A stretch of DNA of 64,000 nucleotides, taken from positions 102,471 through 166,470 of the forward strand of contig NZ_JBGVSA010000008.1 of assembly GCF_041807905.1 (NCBI RefSeq), written 5' to 3'. Under the pieces are notes generated by a model. The model had not been told where the DNA came from and made no database searches. It saw only the letters and a list, made by a program, of their open reading frames with translations. The DNA is from JBGVSA01 sp041807905 (GTDB lineage: Bacteria > Pseudomonadota > Gammaproteobacteria > Burkholderiales > Rhodocyclaceae). Both the position numbers and the translations under genes were made by a program. How positions within the stretch are numbered: the stretch's first letter is position 1; each line of letters opens with the position of its first letter. Of this stretch, positions 36,278 through 45,004 are shown in pieces.

Positions 36278-37183
36278 ATGCCAGTCAATCACTTCGGCAC
36301 TCACCTGCGGCTACTCGGCATGGCCGCACTGTGGGGCGCCTCGTGGCCGCTGGGCCGCGTCATCGCCCAGACCATGCCGCCGCTCGCCGCCGCCAGCATG
36401 CGCTTCGTTCTTGCCTCGCTGGTCCTGCTGCCGTGGCTGTTGCATAGCGCGCGCCGCAACGTCTGGCGCGGCTGGCCGCGCAAGCGGTGGATCGGCATGG
36501 TGGCCGCAGCCGGCGCCGGCGTGTTCGGCTACTCGACTTTCTTCATGCTCGCGTTGCAGACCGTCGCGGCCAGCAAGGGCGCGCTCGTCATCACCATCAA
36601 CCCGGCCGTGACCTTGCTGCTGGCGGCATGGATTTTCCGCGAGCCGCTCACCCGCACCATCGGCATCGGCATGGCGCTCGCGGTGGTCGGCGCGATGATC
36701 GTGCTCACGCGTGGCGCGCCGTGGATGATCTTCGAAGGCGGCGCCGGCAGGGGCGAACTGCTCCTGCTCGGCTGCGTGGCGTGCTGGGTCGCGTACACGC
36801 TCATCGGCAAAGCCGTTGTCACCGGCGTGGACGCGCTGACCACCACGACCACGACATCCGTGCTCGGCGCCATCATGCTTGTTGCGTTGAGCCTCGGTAT
36901 CGAAGGCCCCGCAACCTGGCTCAGCCTGTCAGGCAGCCCGATTCACGCGTGGATATGTCTTGCCGGACTGGCGTTCGGCGCCACCGCGCTGGCATACGCA
37001 TGGTATTTCGATGGCGTGAAAGCGCTCGGTGCCAGCACGGCGGCGGGCTACATCACGCTCGTGCCGGTCTTCGGTGTCGTGTTCTCAAGCGTCGGTCTTG
37101 GCGAACCGCTCGATCAGTCCTTGCTCGTCGGCGGCGTACTCGCGGTGGCGGGCATGATCGTCATGCACCTGGGCCGGCGATAG
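36278..37183 (+). CDS. EamA/DMT-superfamily transporter
   Basis: This 301-residue protein has ten predicted helices arranged as two EamA repeats (GMAALWGASWPLGRVIAQ opens the first; LLLGCVACWVAYTLIGKAV opens the second). The conserved end of the second repeat (TLVPVFGVVFSSVGLGEPLDQSLLVGGVLAVAG) is present. It is a drug/metabolite exporter of unknown substrate. It lies downstream of argP on the same strand but 89 bp away. Its stop is 8 bp from the convergent acetyltransferase gene. Confidence 0.87.
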   Translation: MPVNHFGTHLRLLGMAALWGASWPLGRVIAQTMPPLAAASMRFVLASLVLLPWLLHSARRNVWRGWPRKRWIGMVAAAGAGVFGYSTFFMLALQTVAASKGALVITINPAVTLLLAAWIFREPLTRTIGIGMALAVVGAMIVLTRGAPWMIFEGGAGRGELLLLGCVACWVAYTLIGKAVVTGVDALTTTTTTSVLGAIMLVALSLGIEGPATWLSLSGSPIHAWICLAGLAFGATALAYAWYFDGVKALGASTAAGYITLVPVFGVVFSSVGLGEPLDQSLLVGGVLAVAGMIVMHLGRR

Positions 37184-37191
37184 CGCGACGA

Positions 37192-37683
37192 CTAAAGGTC
37201 TTTGACCATTTCGAACCAGACCATGCCCCCATGCTCCGACGCTGAGCGCTTCACAAACTTGAACCCGAAGCGCTCGTACAGCGCGATGTGCCGTTCCTTG
37301 CACATCAGATGTATGGCCTTCTTGCCTGCGGCGCGCATGCGCTCGACGAAGGTCTCCATCAGCGCAGTGGTGTAGCCCTGGCCCTGGTGGGCGGGGTCGA
37401 TGACGACGGACATGATGACCACGTTGGGCGCGGCGGGGTCATGGCCGATGAGTTGCTTGAAGTCTTCGTCCGACATCACGACTTCGTACGCGCAGCCGCT
37501 ATTGATGAAGCCGATCACCTCGCCGTCGCGTTCCATTACCAGGAATCCCCGCGGATACTGCGCGATGCGCCTGGCGATTTTCTCATGCGTGGCGGCCTCA
37601 TCGCCTTCGTAGGCGATGGATTCGATTTCAAAGCAGCGATCGGTGTCGCGCGGTTCGGCGTGGCGGAAGGAGAGGGCGGTCAT
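37192..37683 (-). CDS. GNAT-family N-acetyltransferase
   Basis: This 163-residue protein has the GNAT fold, with the acetyl-CoA pyrophosphate loop around HQGQGYTTALMETFVERMRAAG and the end IALYERFGFKFV. The preceding strand VVIMSVVIDPAHQG is motif A. The substrate is unknown. I start at the ATG at 37683 (MTALSFRHAEPRDTDRC), where similarity to the fold begins; the open frame reaches 37848 with a basic, low-similarity extension. Confidence 0.85.
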   Translation of the reverse strand: MTALSFRHAEPRDTDRCFEIESIAYEGDEAATHEKIARRIAQYPRGFLVMERDGEVIGFINSGCAYEVVMSDEDFKQLIGHDPAAPNVVIMSVVIDPAHQGQGYTTALMETFVERMRAAGKKAIHLMCKERHIALYERFGFKFVKRSASEHGGMVWFEMVKDL

Positions 37684-37992
37684 GGTGCGGGTCTGCAGAA
37701 TGTCGGCGTGCCGCGTTCGGGCCGGCGACATCGAGTGGAAAGGCATGATCGTACGTGGGGCAGGCCGGCGATGCACGCCGGGTGCAGGGCTCGTCGACAT
37801 TCCCCGATGTCGTTGGTATGGCCTGTAGCACCGCCGCGTGGCCGGCAAGGGCGGTGCCCCATGCGCGCTTGCCGCAGCACGGAATATGTAAGGAAATCCT
37901 GCCCCTCTACGCAGTGATCAGGCCTCTGGTCTATCCTTGAGCCATTCCGAACACCCGTCGCGTCCAGGTCTGTCTGCGGGGCGCCCAGCCTG

Positions 37993-39945
37993 ATGACATC
38001 CGCCGAAACCACTTTCCAGCGCGCGCCAGACGCGCCGTTGCTGCCGCCCACGCCGTTCCGATTCATCGCCTATTTCGTCGCCCGCTTTCGCTGGTGGTAC
38101 CTGACGATGTTCCTGCTTGAATCGGCCAATGCGGCATGCAGCATCATGATGCCGTACGCGCTCAACCGCATCGTGCGCGGCGTGACGGGGGCGCACGGGC
38201 AATCGATGAACCTGGTCGACGCCTTGCAGGTGCCCTTGCTGATGTTCGTCGGATTTTCGATCGGCGAGGTGCTGTTCGGGCGAGCGGCGGGCGCGATCCA
38301 GATCCGGCTCGGGCCACGCCAGCGGCAGAACGTCACGCGCCAGCTCTATCACTATCTGCAGCAGCATTCACACCGTTACCTCGCCAACAATTTTTCTGGC
38401 GCGCTGGCGCATCGCATCAGCGAAACGGCCATGGGCGTCACGCAGACGCTGTGGTCGGTCATCACCGAGTTCTGGCCGATTGCCATCGTGCTGAGCCTGT
38501 CGACGGTGCTGCTGTTCAATGCGCATGCTTCGCTGGGCATCTTCGCCGGCATCTGGGCGGTGTGCTTCATCGGCATTTCGTACTGGCTCGCCAAGCGCTG
38601 CCAGCCGCACGCGGTGAAGGCCGCGGCCACGCGCAGCATGGTGACCGGCGTGGTGGTCGACTCGATCACCAACCTGACCAGTGCGCGGCTGTTCGCCCGG
38701 CTGGGGTTCGAGCGCAAGCACCTGGGCCATGCGCAGGCCGAGGAACTGCGCGCGGTGCGGATCTCGGGCGATTATTCCGAGCGCGTGCGCTGGTTCCAGT
38801 TTTCGGCGGCAGCGGCACTCAAGATCGGCTTGCTGTATTTTTCGCTGCGCCTGTGGGGGCAAGGCAAGATCAGCGTCGGTGACTTCGTCATGGCGGTGAC
38901 ATTGTCGCTGTCGATCATCACCGAAGCGCGTAACCTGTCGCGCCGTTTTCTGGAATTCTTCGAGTACATCGGCAACGTCGCCAATGGCGTATCAACCATC
39001 GTCCGACCGCACGAAGTGGTCGATCGCGACGGTGCGCGCCCCATGACGGTGTCGCGCGGCAGCATCGAATTCCGCCACGTGGATTTCGCCTACGGGTCGG
39101 ATGCGCCGGTGTTCAGCGATCTGAACGTGAGCATCCCGGCCGGGCAGCGCGTCGGGCTCGTGGGCCTGTCCGGTTCGGGCAAGTCGACCTTCGTCAGCCT
39201 GCTGCTGCGACTGTACGATCCGCAGCGCGGCGCGATCCTCATCGACGGCGCCGATCTGCGCGACATGACGCAGGATTCGCTGCATGAGCAGTTGTCGCTG
39301 ATCCCGCAAGACCCGAGCCTGTTCCACCGCACCCTGATGGAGAACATCCGCTACGGTCGGCTCGAGGCGAGCGATGAAGAAGTCATGGAGGCCGCGCGGC
39401 GCGCGCATGCGCACGACTTCATCGCGCAGATGAAGCAGGGCTACGATTCCATGGTGGGCGAGCGAGGCGTGAAGCTCTCGGGCGGGCAACGCCAGCGCGT
39501 GGCCATTGCGCGCGTGATCCTCAAGAACGCGCCGGTGCTGATCCTGGACGAAGCCACCTCGGCGTTGGACTCGATCACCGAACGCGCCATCCAGGACACG
39601 CTCGATGTCGTCATGCGCGGCAAGACGGTGATCGTCGTGGCCCACCGCCTGTCCACCATCGCGCACCTGGACCGCATCCTCGTCTTCGACCGAGGCCGCA
39701 TCGTCGAGGACGGCTCGCACATGGAACTCCTCTCGCGCCAGGGGGCCTACCACGCGTTGTGGAGCCGGCAGGCCGGCGGCTTTCTCGATGACGCCGCAGG
39801 CGAGCGCCCCGCGCCAACCGTCGCGCAAGTGCCGGCGGAGTTGCCGGCAACACCCGCCGAGCTCACCTCGGGCGACACCGACGAGGACAGGCGCGATCCG
39901 CAACGGCGCGAAGTGGCCGACGATCGGCCCGTGACGTCGCACTGA
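37993..39945 (+). CDS. ABC exporter, fused membrane and ATPase domains
   Basis: This 650-residue half-transporter has six membrane helices (residues about 25-320) followed by an ATPase domain with Walker A GLSGSGKST, Q loop IPQDPSLFHRTL, signature LSGGQRQRVAIARV, Walker B VLILDEATS and switch His in VAHRLST. It is an ABCB/MsbA-like exporter that would act as a homodimer. A Pro/Ala-rich tail of about 60 residues follows the ATPase. The substrate could be a lipid, drug or peptide; the neighbours give no clue. Confidence 0.9.
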   Translation: MTSAETTFQRAPDAPLLPPTPFRFIAYFVARFRWWYLTMFLLESANAACSIMMPYALNRIVRGVTGAHGQSMNLVDALQVPLLMFVGFSIGEVLFGRAAGAIQIRLGPRQRQNVTRQLYHYLQQHSHRYLANNFSGALAHRISETAMGVTQTLWSVITEFWPIAIVLSLSTVLLFNAHASLGIFAGIWAVCFIGISYWLAKRCQPHAVKAAATRSMVTGVVVDSITNLTSARLFARLGFERKHLGHAQAEELRAVRISGDYSERVRWFQFSAAAALKIGLLYFSLRLWGQGKISVGDFVMAVTLSLSIITEARNLSRRFLEFFEYIGNVANGVSTIVRPHEVVDRDGARPMTVSRGSIEFRHVDFAYGSDAPVFSDLNVSIPAGQRVGLVGLSGSGKSTFVSLLLRLYDPQRGAILIDGADLRDMTQDSLHEQLSLIPQDPSLFHRTLMENIRYGRLEASDEEVMEAARRAHAHDFIAQMKQGYDSMVGERGVKLSGGQRQRVAIARVILKNAPVLILDEATSALDSITERAIQDTLDVVMRGKTVIVVAHRLSTIAHLDRILVFDRGRIVEDGSHMELLSRQGAYHALWSRQAGGFLDDAAGERPAPTVAQVPAELPATPAELTSGDTDEDRRDPQRREVADDRPVTSH

Positions 39946-39987
39946 TCATTCCGCACGACCAACATCTTGCTTTGTGGAGGGCAGTTC

Positions 39988-40695
39988 ATGATCGACCTGT
40001 ACTACTGGACCACGCCGAACGGTCACAAGATCACCATCTTCCTCGAAGAGGCCGGCCTGCCGTACCAACTGCATGGCGTGAACATCGGGCGCGGCGAACA
40101 GTTCGCACCCGATTTCCTGCGCATCGCGCCCAACAACCGCATCCCGGCGATCGTCGACCACGCACCGGCTGACGACGGTGCGCCGATCTCGATTTTCGAA
40201 TCGGGGGCGATCCTGCTGTATCTGGCCGACAAGACGCAGCGCTTCATTGCGCAAGACCTGCGCGGCCGCAACGACACGCTGCAATGGTTGTTCTGGCAGA
40301 TGGCGGGGCTGGGGCCGATGGCCGGGCAGAACCATCACTTCACGCAATACGCGCCGGAGAAGATTCCCTACGCCATGGAGCGCTATGTCAAGGAAACCGC
40401 GCGCCTCTACGCCGTGCTCGACCGCCGGCTGGCCGATCGTGAGTTCATTGCCGGCGAGTATTCGATTGCCGACATGGCGAGCTATCCGTGGATCGTGCCG
40501 CACGAGCGGCAACAGCAGAAGCTGGGAGACTTCCCCAATCTCGCACGCTGGTTCGCGAGCATCCGCGACCGGCCCGCCGTGCAGCGCGCCTACGCGCGCG
40601 CGCAGGAGGTCAATCCGACCAACAAGCCGGCGGTCGACGAAGAGTCGCGCAAGATCCTGTTCGGGCAGGACGCCGCCACCGTACGCACGCATTGA
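39988..40695 (+). CDS. Glutathione S-transferase-like protein (YfcG/Ure2p-type)
   Basis: This 235-residue protein has a thioredoxin-fold N-terminal domain (MIDLYYWTTPNGHKITIFLEEAGLPY) and an all-alpha C-terminal domain. The segment TTPNGHKI and the motif FESGAILLYLADK (cis-Pro and Glu-Ser glutathione contacts) match the YfcG/nu-class GSTs, which have disulfide reductase activity. A TGGAGGG ribosome site at 39974-39981 fixes the ATG at 39988. It is followed 26 bp later by the broken aldo/keto reductase, so the two were probably an operon. Confidence 0.9.
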   Translation: MIDLYYWTTPNGHKITIFLEEAGLPYQLHGVNIGRGEQFAPDFLRIAPNNRIPAIVDHAPADDGAPISIFESGAILLYLADKTQRFIAQDLRGRNDTLQWLFWQMAGLGPMAGQNHHFTQYAPEKIPYAMERYVKETARLYAVLDRRLADREFIAGEYSIADMASYPWIVPHERQQQKLGDFPNLARWFASIRDRPAVQRAYARAQEVNPTNKPAVDEESRKILFGQDAATVRTH

Positions 40696-40721
40696 TCCAT
40701 CCAACTGGAGAACCCAACGAC

Positions 40722-41717
40722 ATGAGCATTCCCACCACACGACTGGGCAACACCGGTCTGGTCGTCTCGCGCCTGACACTGGGCACCATGACTTTCGGCC
40801 TGCAGATCGAAGAAGACGCCTCGCGCGCGATCCTCGACAAGGCCGCCTCGGCCGGCATCAATTTCATCGACACCGCCGACGTCTACCCGCTGGGCGGCGA
40901 TCTCACGACTGCCGGCCGCACTGAAGAAATCGTCGGGCGCTGGTTGAAGGGCCGGCGCAGCGATTTCGTCGTCGCCACCAAGTGCGTCGGCCGCATGGGG
41001 CCGAATGCCTGAGACCAGGGCGCTTCGCGAAAGCACATCCTCGACGCCATCGACCAGTCGCTCAAGCGCCTGGACACCGACTACGTCGACCTCTATCAAC
41101 TGCACTCGGACGACGCCAATACACCGCTGGACGAAACGCTCGAAGCGCTCGACGTGGTGGTGCGCTCCGGGCGTGCGCGCTATATCGGCGTGTCGAACTA
41201 CCTCGCGTATCGCCTGGCGCGCATGCTCGGTCGCGCCGACATGCTGCGCGTTGCGCGATTCGTATCCGTGCAGCCGCGTTATAGCCTGCTGTTCCGCGAG
41301 ATCGAACGCGAGCTGCTGCCGCTCACGCGCGAAGAAGGGCTCGGCGTGATTCCCTACAACCCGCTGGCGGGCGGCCTGCTCAGCGGCAAGCATCGCGCCG
41401 ACGCGCCGCCGCCCGAAGGGCGCTTCACGCTGGGTACGTCCGGGCAGATGTACCAGCAGCGCTATTGGCACGAGCGCGAATTCGCCACCATCGAAGCGAT
41501 CCGAGGCATCGCCGACGAGGCCGGCATTCCCATGGCAACGCTGGCCGTGGCCTGGGTGCTCGCCAATCCGGAGATCAGTTCGGCGATCATCGGCGCCAGC
41601 CGCCCCGAGCAGCTCGACGCCACCATTGCCGCGGCGACGGTCGAACTCGATCCAGTGATCAAGACCCGGCTCGACGAGATCACCGCCGAGTACCGCCGGG
41701 GCGACGCCGTACGCTGA
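40722..41717 (+). pseudogene. Aldo/keto reductase interrupted by an in-frame TGA
   Basis: A single reading frame encodes an aldo/keto reductase of about 331 residues, interrupted at codon 97 by TGA (41010-41012). The context is GPNA-stop-DQGASRKH; relatives carry Trp here (TGG), so one G-to-A change at 41012 explains it. No frameshift is present. The NADPH-dependent catalytic tetrad would be Asp and Tyr (DTADVY), Lys (ATKCVG) and His (LYQLHSDD); the first three lie before the stop and His lies after it. The 96-residue fragment should be inactive. Internal ATGs could restart translation but would lack the active site. A sequencing error is possible. Confidence 0.85.
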
Positions 41718-41841
41718 CCGGTGCGCCGGGCGGGCCGAAGTGGCTTCGCCCGGCTCGACATTCGGCCATGGCTGGACTATCCAGAACGATGGCGGCGCGC
41801 AGCATTGCGGCGCACCAATCCAACTTCTGCGGGGCGTCATC

Positions 41842-43539
41842 ATGGCTGATCGTGATCCGGGTGGGCCGCTGGCCCGCTTCGAGCAGATGTTTCCCGTGCT
41901 CACCGAGGCCGAACTGGCCCGCGTCGAGCGCTTCGGCACACGCGTCTCGCACCCGCGCGGCACCCGGTTGCTCACGGCCGGAGAACATGCGCCGGGCATG
42001 CTGATCATCCTCGGCGGGCGAGTGCTGGTCACCCAGCGCGACGGGCTGGGGCATGTCGTGCCGATCCTCGAATACGAGCGCGGCCAGTTCCTCGGCGAAG
42101 TCGGCGCGCTGTCGGGCATGCCTTCGCTGGTCGACTGGCAGGCCGAATCGGATTTCGAAGGACTATTGCTGGCGCCCGAACGGCTGCGTGCGCTCATCAT
42201 TGCCGAGGCCTCGCTCGGCGAGCGCATCGTGCGCGCGCTGATCCTGCGGCGCGTGGCCCTTATCGAAGCCGGCGCGAGCGGCCCTGTGCTGATCGGGCGC
42301 ATGCCGTCGGCGCGCATGTCGCGCCTGCAGAACTTCCTCCAGCGCAACGGACAGCCGCATCACCTCATCGACATCGCCGGCGACGCCAACGCCGCGGCGC
42401 TGCTCGAACGCTACGCCGCCGACGCCGGCGCGCTGATTGCGATCTGCCCGGACGGCTCGGTGCTCGTCGATCCGGACGAGAACGGGCTGGCGCGTTGCAT
42501 GGGCATGATCGACATGCGCGAGCGCCACGATCTTTACGACGTGGCGGTGGTGGGTGCCGGGCCGGCCGGGTTGTCGACGGCGGTGTACGCGGCGTCCGAG
42601 GGATTACGCGTCGCAGTGCTCGAAGGGCGCGCCTATGGCGGGCAGGCGGGGGCCAGTTCGCGCATCGAGAATTACTTCGGCTTTCCCACCGGCATCTCGG
42701 GACAGGCGCTGGCCGGCCGCGCCTACGTACAAGCGCAGAAATTCGGCGCCGACATGTTGATCCCGGCCGAGGTGACCTCGTTCGATTGTTCGCGCTGCAC
42801 GCCTGGGCATGAACTCCACCTGCATCTGACCGACGGGCGTCGCCTGCGCGCGCGTACCGTGGTCATCGCCAGCGGCGCGCGGTATCGCCGGCTCGATGTC
42901 GCAGGCCTGTCGGATTTCGAAGGGCGCGGCGTGTGGTACTGGGCGACGCACGTCGAAGGCGCGATGTGCCGCAACGTCGAAGCCGCGCTCGTCGGCGGCG
43001 GCAACTCGGCCGGGCAGGCCGCGGTACTGCTGGCGCAGTACGCAGCGCGCGTACACATGCTGGTGCGCGGCGCAGATCTTGCCGCCAGCATGTCGCGCTA
43101 TCTGATCGACCGCATCGAAGCCACACCCAACATCGACGTCCACACCGCGACCGAAGTGTGTGCGCTGGAGGGCGACGCGAATGGCGGGCTCGCGCGCGTG
43201 CGCTGGCGTGACCGCCGCAACGGCACGACCGACACGCGCGACATTGCGCATCTGTTCCTGTTTGCCGGGGCCGAACCCGAGACACGCTGGCTGGAGGATT
43301 GCCGCGTGGCGGTCGACGCACATGGCTTCGTGCTGACCGGCAGTGCGCTCAACGCGGCGGAAGACGGCCTGCGGCCGAGCCCGCTGGAAACCAGTATCCG
43401 TGGCGTGTTCGCCGTGGGCGACGTGCGTTCGGGCTCGATCAAGCGCGTGGGCGCGGCCATCGGCGAAGGAGCCGCGGCGGTCGCGCAGATTCACCAATAC
43501 CTTGCCGCTCACGCGCCGGCTGCGGCCGTGGCGGCCTGA
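41842..43539 (+). CDS. cNMP-binding / thioredoxin-reductase-like flavoprotein
   Basis: This 565-residue two-domain protein has an N-terminal cyclic-nucleotide-binding-like domain (residues about 12-130; LGGRVLVTQRD, GQFLGEVGALSG), a linker region, and a C-terminal FAD/NAD(P)H oxidoreductase domain. The latter has VVGAGPAGLSTAVYAASEG (FAD), VGGGNSAGQAAVLLA (NADPH) and GVFAVGDVRSGSIKRV. The redox CxxC of true thioredoxin reductase is absent: the site reads YWATHVEGAMC. I start at the ATG at 41842 (MADRDPGGP); the frame is open to 41740. A UBP zinc-finger gene follows 20 bp later, a pairing seen in many bacteria. The biological role is unknown. Confidence 0.85.
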   Translation: MADRDPGGPLARFEQMFPVLTEAELARVERFGTRVSHPRGTRLLTAGEHAPGMLIILGGRVLVTQRDGLGHVVPILEYERGQFLGEVGALSGMPSLVDWQAESDFEGLLLAPERLRALIIAEASLGERIVRALILRRVALIEAGASGPVLIGRMPSARMSRLQNFLQRNGQPHHLIDIAGDANAAALLERYAADAGALIAICPDGSVLVDPDENGLARCMGMIDMRERHDLYDVAVVGAGPAGLSTAVYAASEGLRVAVLEGRAYGGQAGASSRIENYFGFPTGISGQALAGRAYVQAQKFGADMLIPAEVTSFDCSRCTPGHELHLHLTDGRRLRARTVVIASGARYRRLDVAGLSDFEGRGVWYWATHVEGAMCRNVEAALVGGGNSAGQAAVLLAQYAARVHMLVRGADLAASMSRYLIDRIEATPNIDVHTATEVCALEGDANGGLARVRWRDRRNGTTDTRDIAHLFLFAGAEPETRWLEDCRVAVDAHGFVLTGSALNAAEDGLRPSPLETSIRGVFAVGDVRSGSIKRVGAAIGEGAAAVAQIHQYLAAHAPAAAVAA

Positions 43540-43559
43540 TTCCAGCCAAGGAGACTGCA

Positions 43560-43820
43560 ATGCCCGACACTGCCTGCCAGCACGTGCCCGCCCATCTGCA
43601 TGAGCGCAACTCGCGCGGCTGCGAAGAGTGCCTGAAGATGGGCGACACCTGGGTGCATCTGCGCGTGTGCGTGCACTGCGGCCACGTCGGCTGCTGCGAC
43701 GACTCCAAGAACCGCCACGCGACCAAGCACTTCAAAGCCACGGGCCACCCCGTGATCCGCTCCGGCGAGCCGGGCGAATCATGGATGTGGTGTTACGTGG
43801 ATGAGCGCCAGGTGGGCTAG
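43560..43820 (+). CDS. UBP-type zinc-finger protein
   Basis: This 86-residue protein is almost entirely a ZnF-UBP domain. Zinc ligands are visible in TACQHVP, GCEECLKMG, VCVHCGHVGCCDDS, NRHATKHF and GHPVI. In eukaryotes such domains bind the free C-terminus of ubiquitin. Bacterial versions are usually coupled, as here, to the cNMP-binding flavoprotein gene, and their ligand is unknown. An AAGGAG ribosome site precedes the ATG at 43560. Confidence 0.87.
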   Translation: MPDTACQHVPAHLHERNSRGCEECLKMGDTWVHLRVCVHCGHVGCCDDSKNRHATKHFKATGHPVIRSGEPGESWMWCYVDERQVG

Positions 43821-43826
43821 GCGCGT

Positions 43827-44822
43827 TCAGTTCGCCGACATCGCGGCGAAGCGCTCGCGCGTGACGAGGTGCGCGGGCGTGCGCCCGGCGATCACATCTT
43901 CCAGCGCATCCACGACACTGCTGCCGACCTTCTTGCGCCAGTGTTCCGCGAAACCGCCGATGTGCGGTGCGCAGGTGACGTTGGGCAGCGCGAGCAGTTC
44001 ATCGTCGGCCGGCAGAGGCTCCTTGTCGAACACGTCCAGCGCGGCATGGATGCGCCCACTGCGTAGCGCCGCGCGCAAGGCCGCGTCGTCGATCAAGCGT
44101 GCGCGGGCGGTGTTCACCAGCAGGCTGCCATCGCGCATCAGTTCGAGCTGCGCCTGGCCGACCATGCCAACGTTCTGCGGTGTGAGCGTGGCATGCAGCG
44201 ATACGATGTCGCTCTGCGCGAAGAGCGCATCGAGCGGCACCACCTCGACACCCAGTTTCTGCGCCTGCTCTGGCGTGCAATGGCGCGAATGCAGCAGCAC
44301 GCGCGCTTGCAGGGGGCGCAGGTATTCGATGACCCGGCGCGAGATGTCGCCCATCCCGACCAATCCCACCGTATTGCCGTGCACGCCGGGCACGGTCTCG
44401 CTGTGCGAATCCGACCAGTTGCCCGCGCGCATGCGCAGTCCATAGGCATGCAGACGCCACGCGCCCGCGAGCATCAACGTGAGCGCGCATTCTGCCGTGG
44501 ACATCGCAAGATGCCAGCCCGAATTGACGATGGTGAGCCTGCCGTCGAACGCGCTGGCATCGAGGTACGGCGCCAGCGTGCCCGCCGCGTGCCCGATGAA
44601 ACGCAGCGAGGGCGTATCGCGCAGCAGCTGCGCGTCGAAGCGGGGCGAGCCCCATGAAGTGATGCAGGCTTCGCATCCCGTGAGCGCTGCCGCAAAGCCG
44701 TCACGCGAAGGGGCTTCGTCCAGCCATGTGACATCGTGACGGCTCGTCAGACGTTCGATCGTCGCGGCGTCGAAGATATTGTCGCGCAGTGCGCGGTCGT
44801 GGATGGCGACCAGTACTTTCAT
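43827..44822 (-). CDS. D-2-hydroxyacid dehydrogenase family protein
   Basis: This 331-residue NAD(P)-dependent oxidoreductase has a Rossmann motif (GNTVGLVGMGDISRRVIEYL), the catalytic Arg (LLVNTARARLID), Glu (DVFDKEPLP) and His (CAPHIGG). This is the full active-site set of the family. The substrate cannot be deduced; it differs from SerA and from PdxB in length. I start at the ATG at 44822 behind AAGGACG. A run of ten C residues (coding sense) lies 18-27 bp upstream of the start. The gene converges on the UBP zinc-finger gene with a 6-bp gap. Confidence 0.85.
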   Translation of the reverse strand: MKVLVAIHDRALRDNIFDAATIERLTSRHDVTWLDEAPSRDGFAAALTGCEACITSWGSPRFDAQLLRDTPSLRFIGHAAGTLAPYLDASAFDGRLTIVNSGWHLAMSTAECALTLMLAGAWRLHAYGLRMRAGNWSDSHSETVPGVHGNTVGLVGMGDISRRVIEYLRPLQARVLLHSRHCTPEQAQKLGVEVVPLDALFAQSDIVSLHATLTPQNVGMVGQAQLELMRDGSLLVNTARARLIDDAALRAALRSGRIHAALDVFDKEPLPADDELLALPNVTCAPHIGGFAEHWRKKVGSSVVDALEDVIAGRTPAHLVTRERFAAMSAN

Positions 44823-44839
44823 GAACACGTCCTTATTCC

Positions 44840-44849
44840 GGGGGGGGGG
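44840..44849. repeat. Homopolymer G10 (C10 on coding strand)
   Basis: Ten consecutive G residues lie 18-27 bp upstream of the dehydrogenase start codon and within its likely promoter or leader. Tracts of this length are prone to slippage, so this is a candidate phase-variable element or a sequencing-length ambiguity. Confidence 0.8.
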
Positions 44850-45004
44850 CAGCATTATCGCCAGCAATGCCCCCGCCCGGCATCGGTGCAATCCCATGTT
44901 GTCTCGTGTGACTGACCGCCTCGCCGACTTCCGGACGGGCGGCGCTGCGCGGACTCGCTGGTCGTATAAGCTGCGCATCGCATGTCGCCGCATAATTTCT
45001 GATC

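Noticed and set aside
41010..41012. TGA in the aldo/keto reductase as a selenocysteine or recoding signal
   Set aside because: The position is Trp in relatives and not a catalytic Cys, and I see no obvious SECIS-like hairpin. A point mutation or a sequencing error is simpler.
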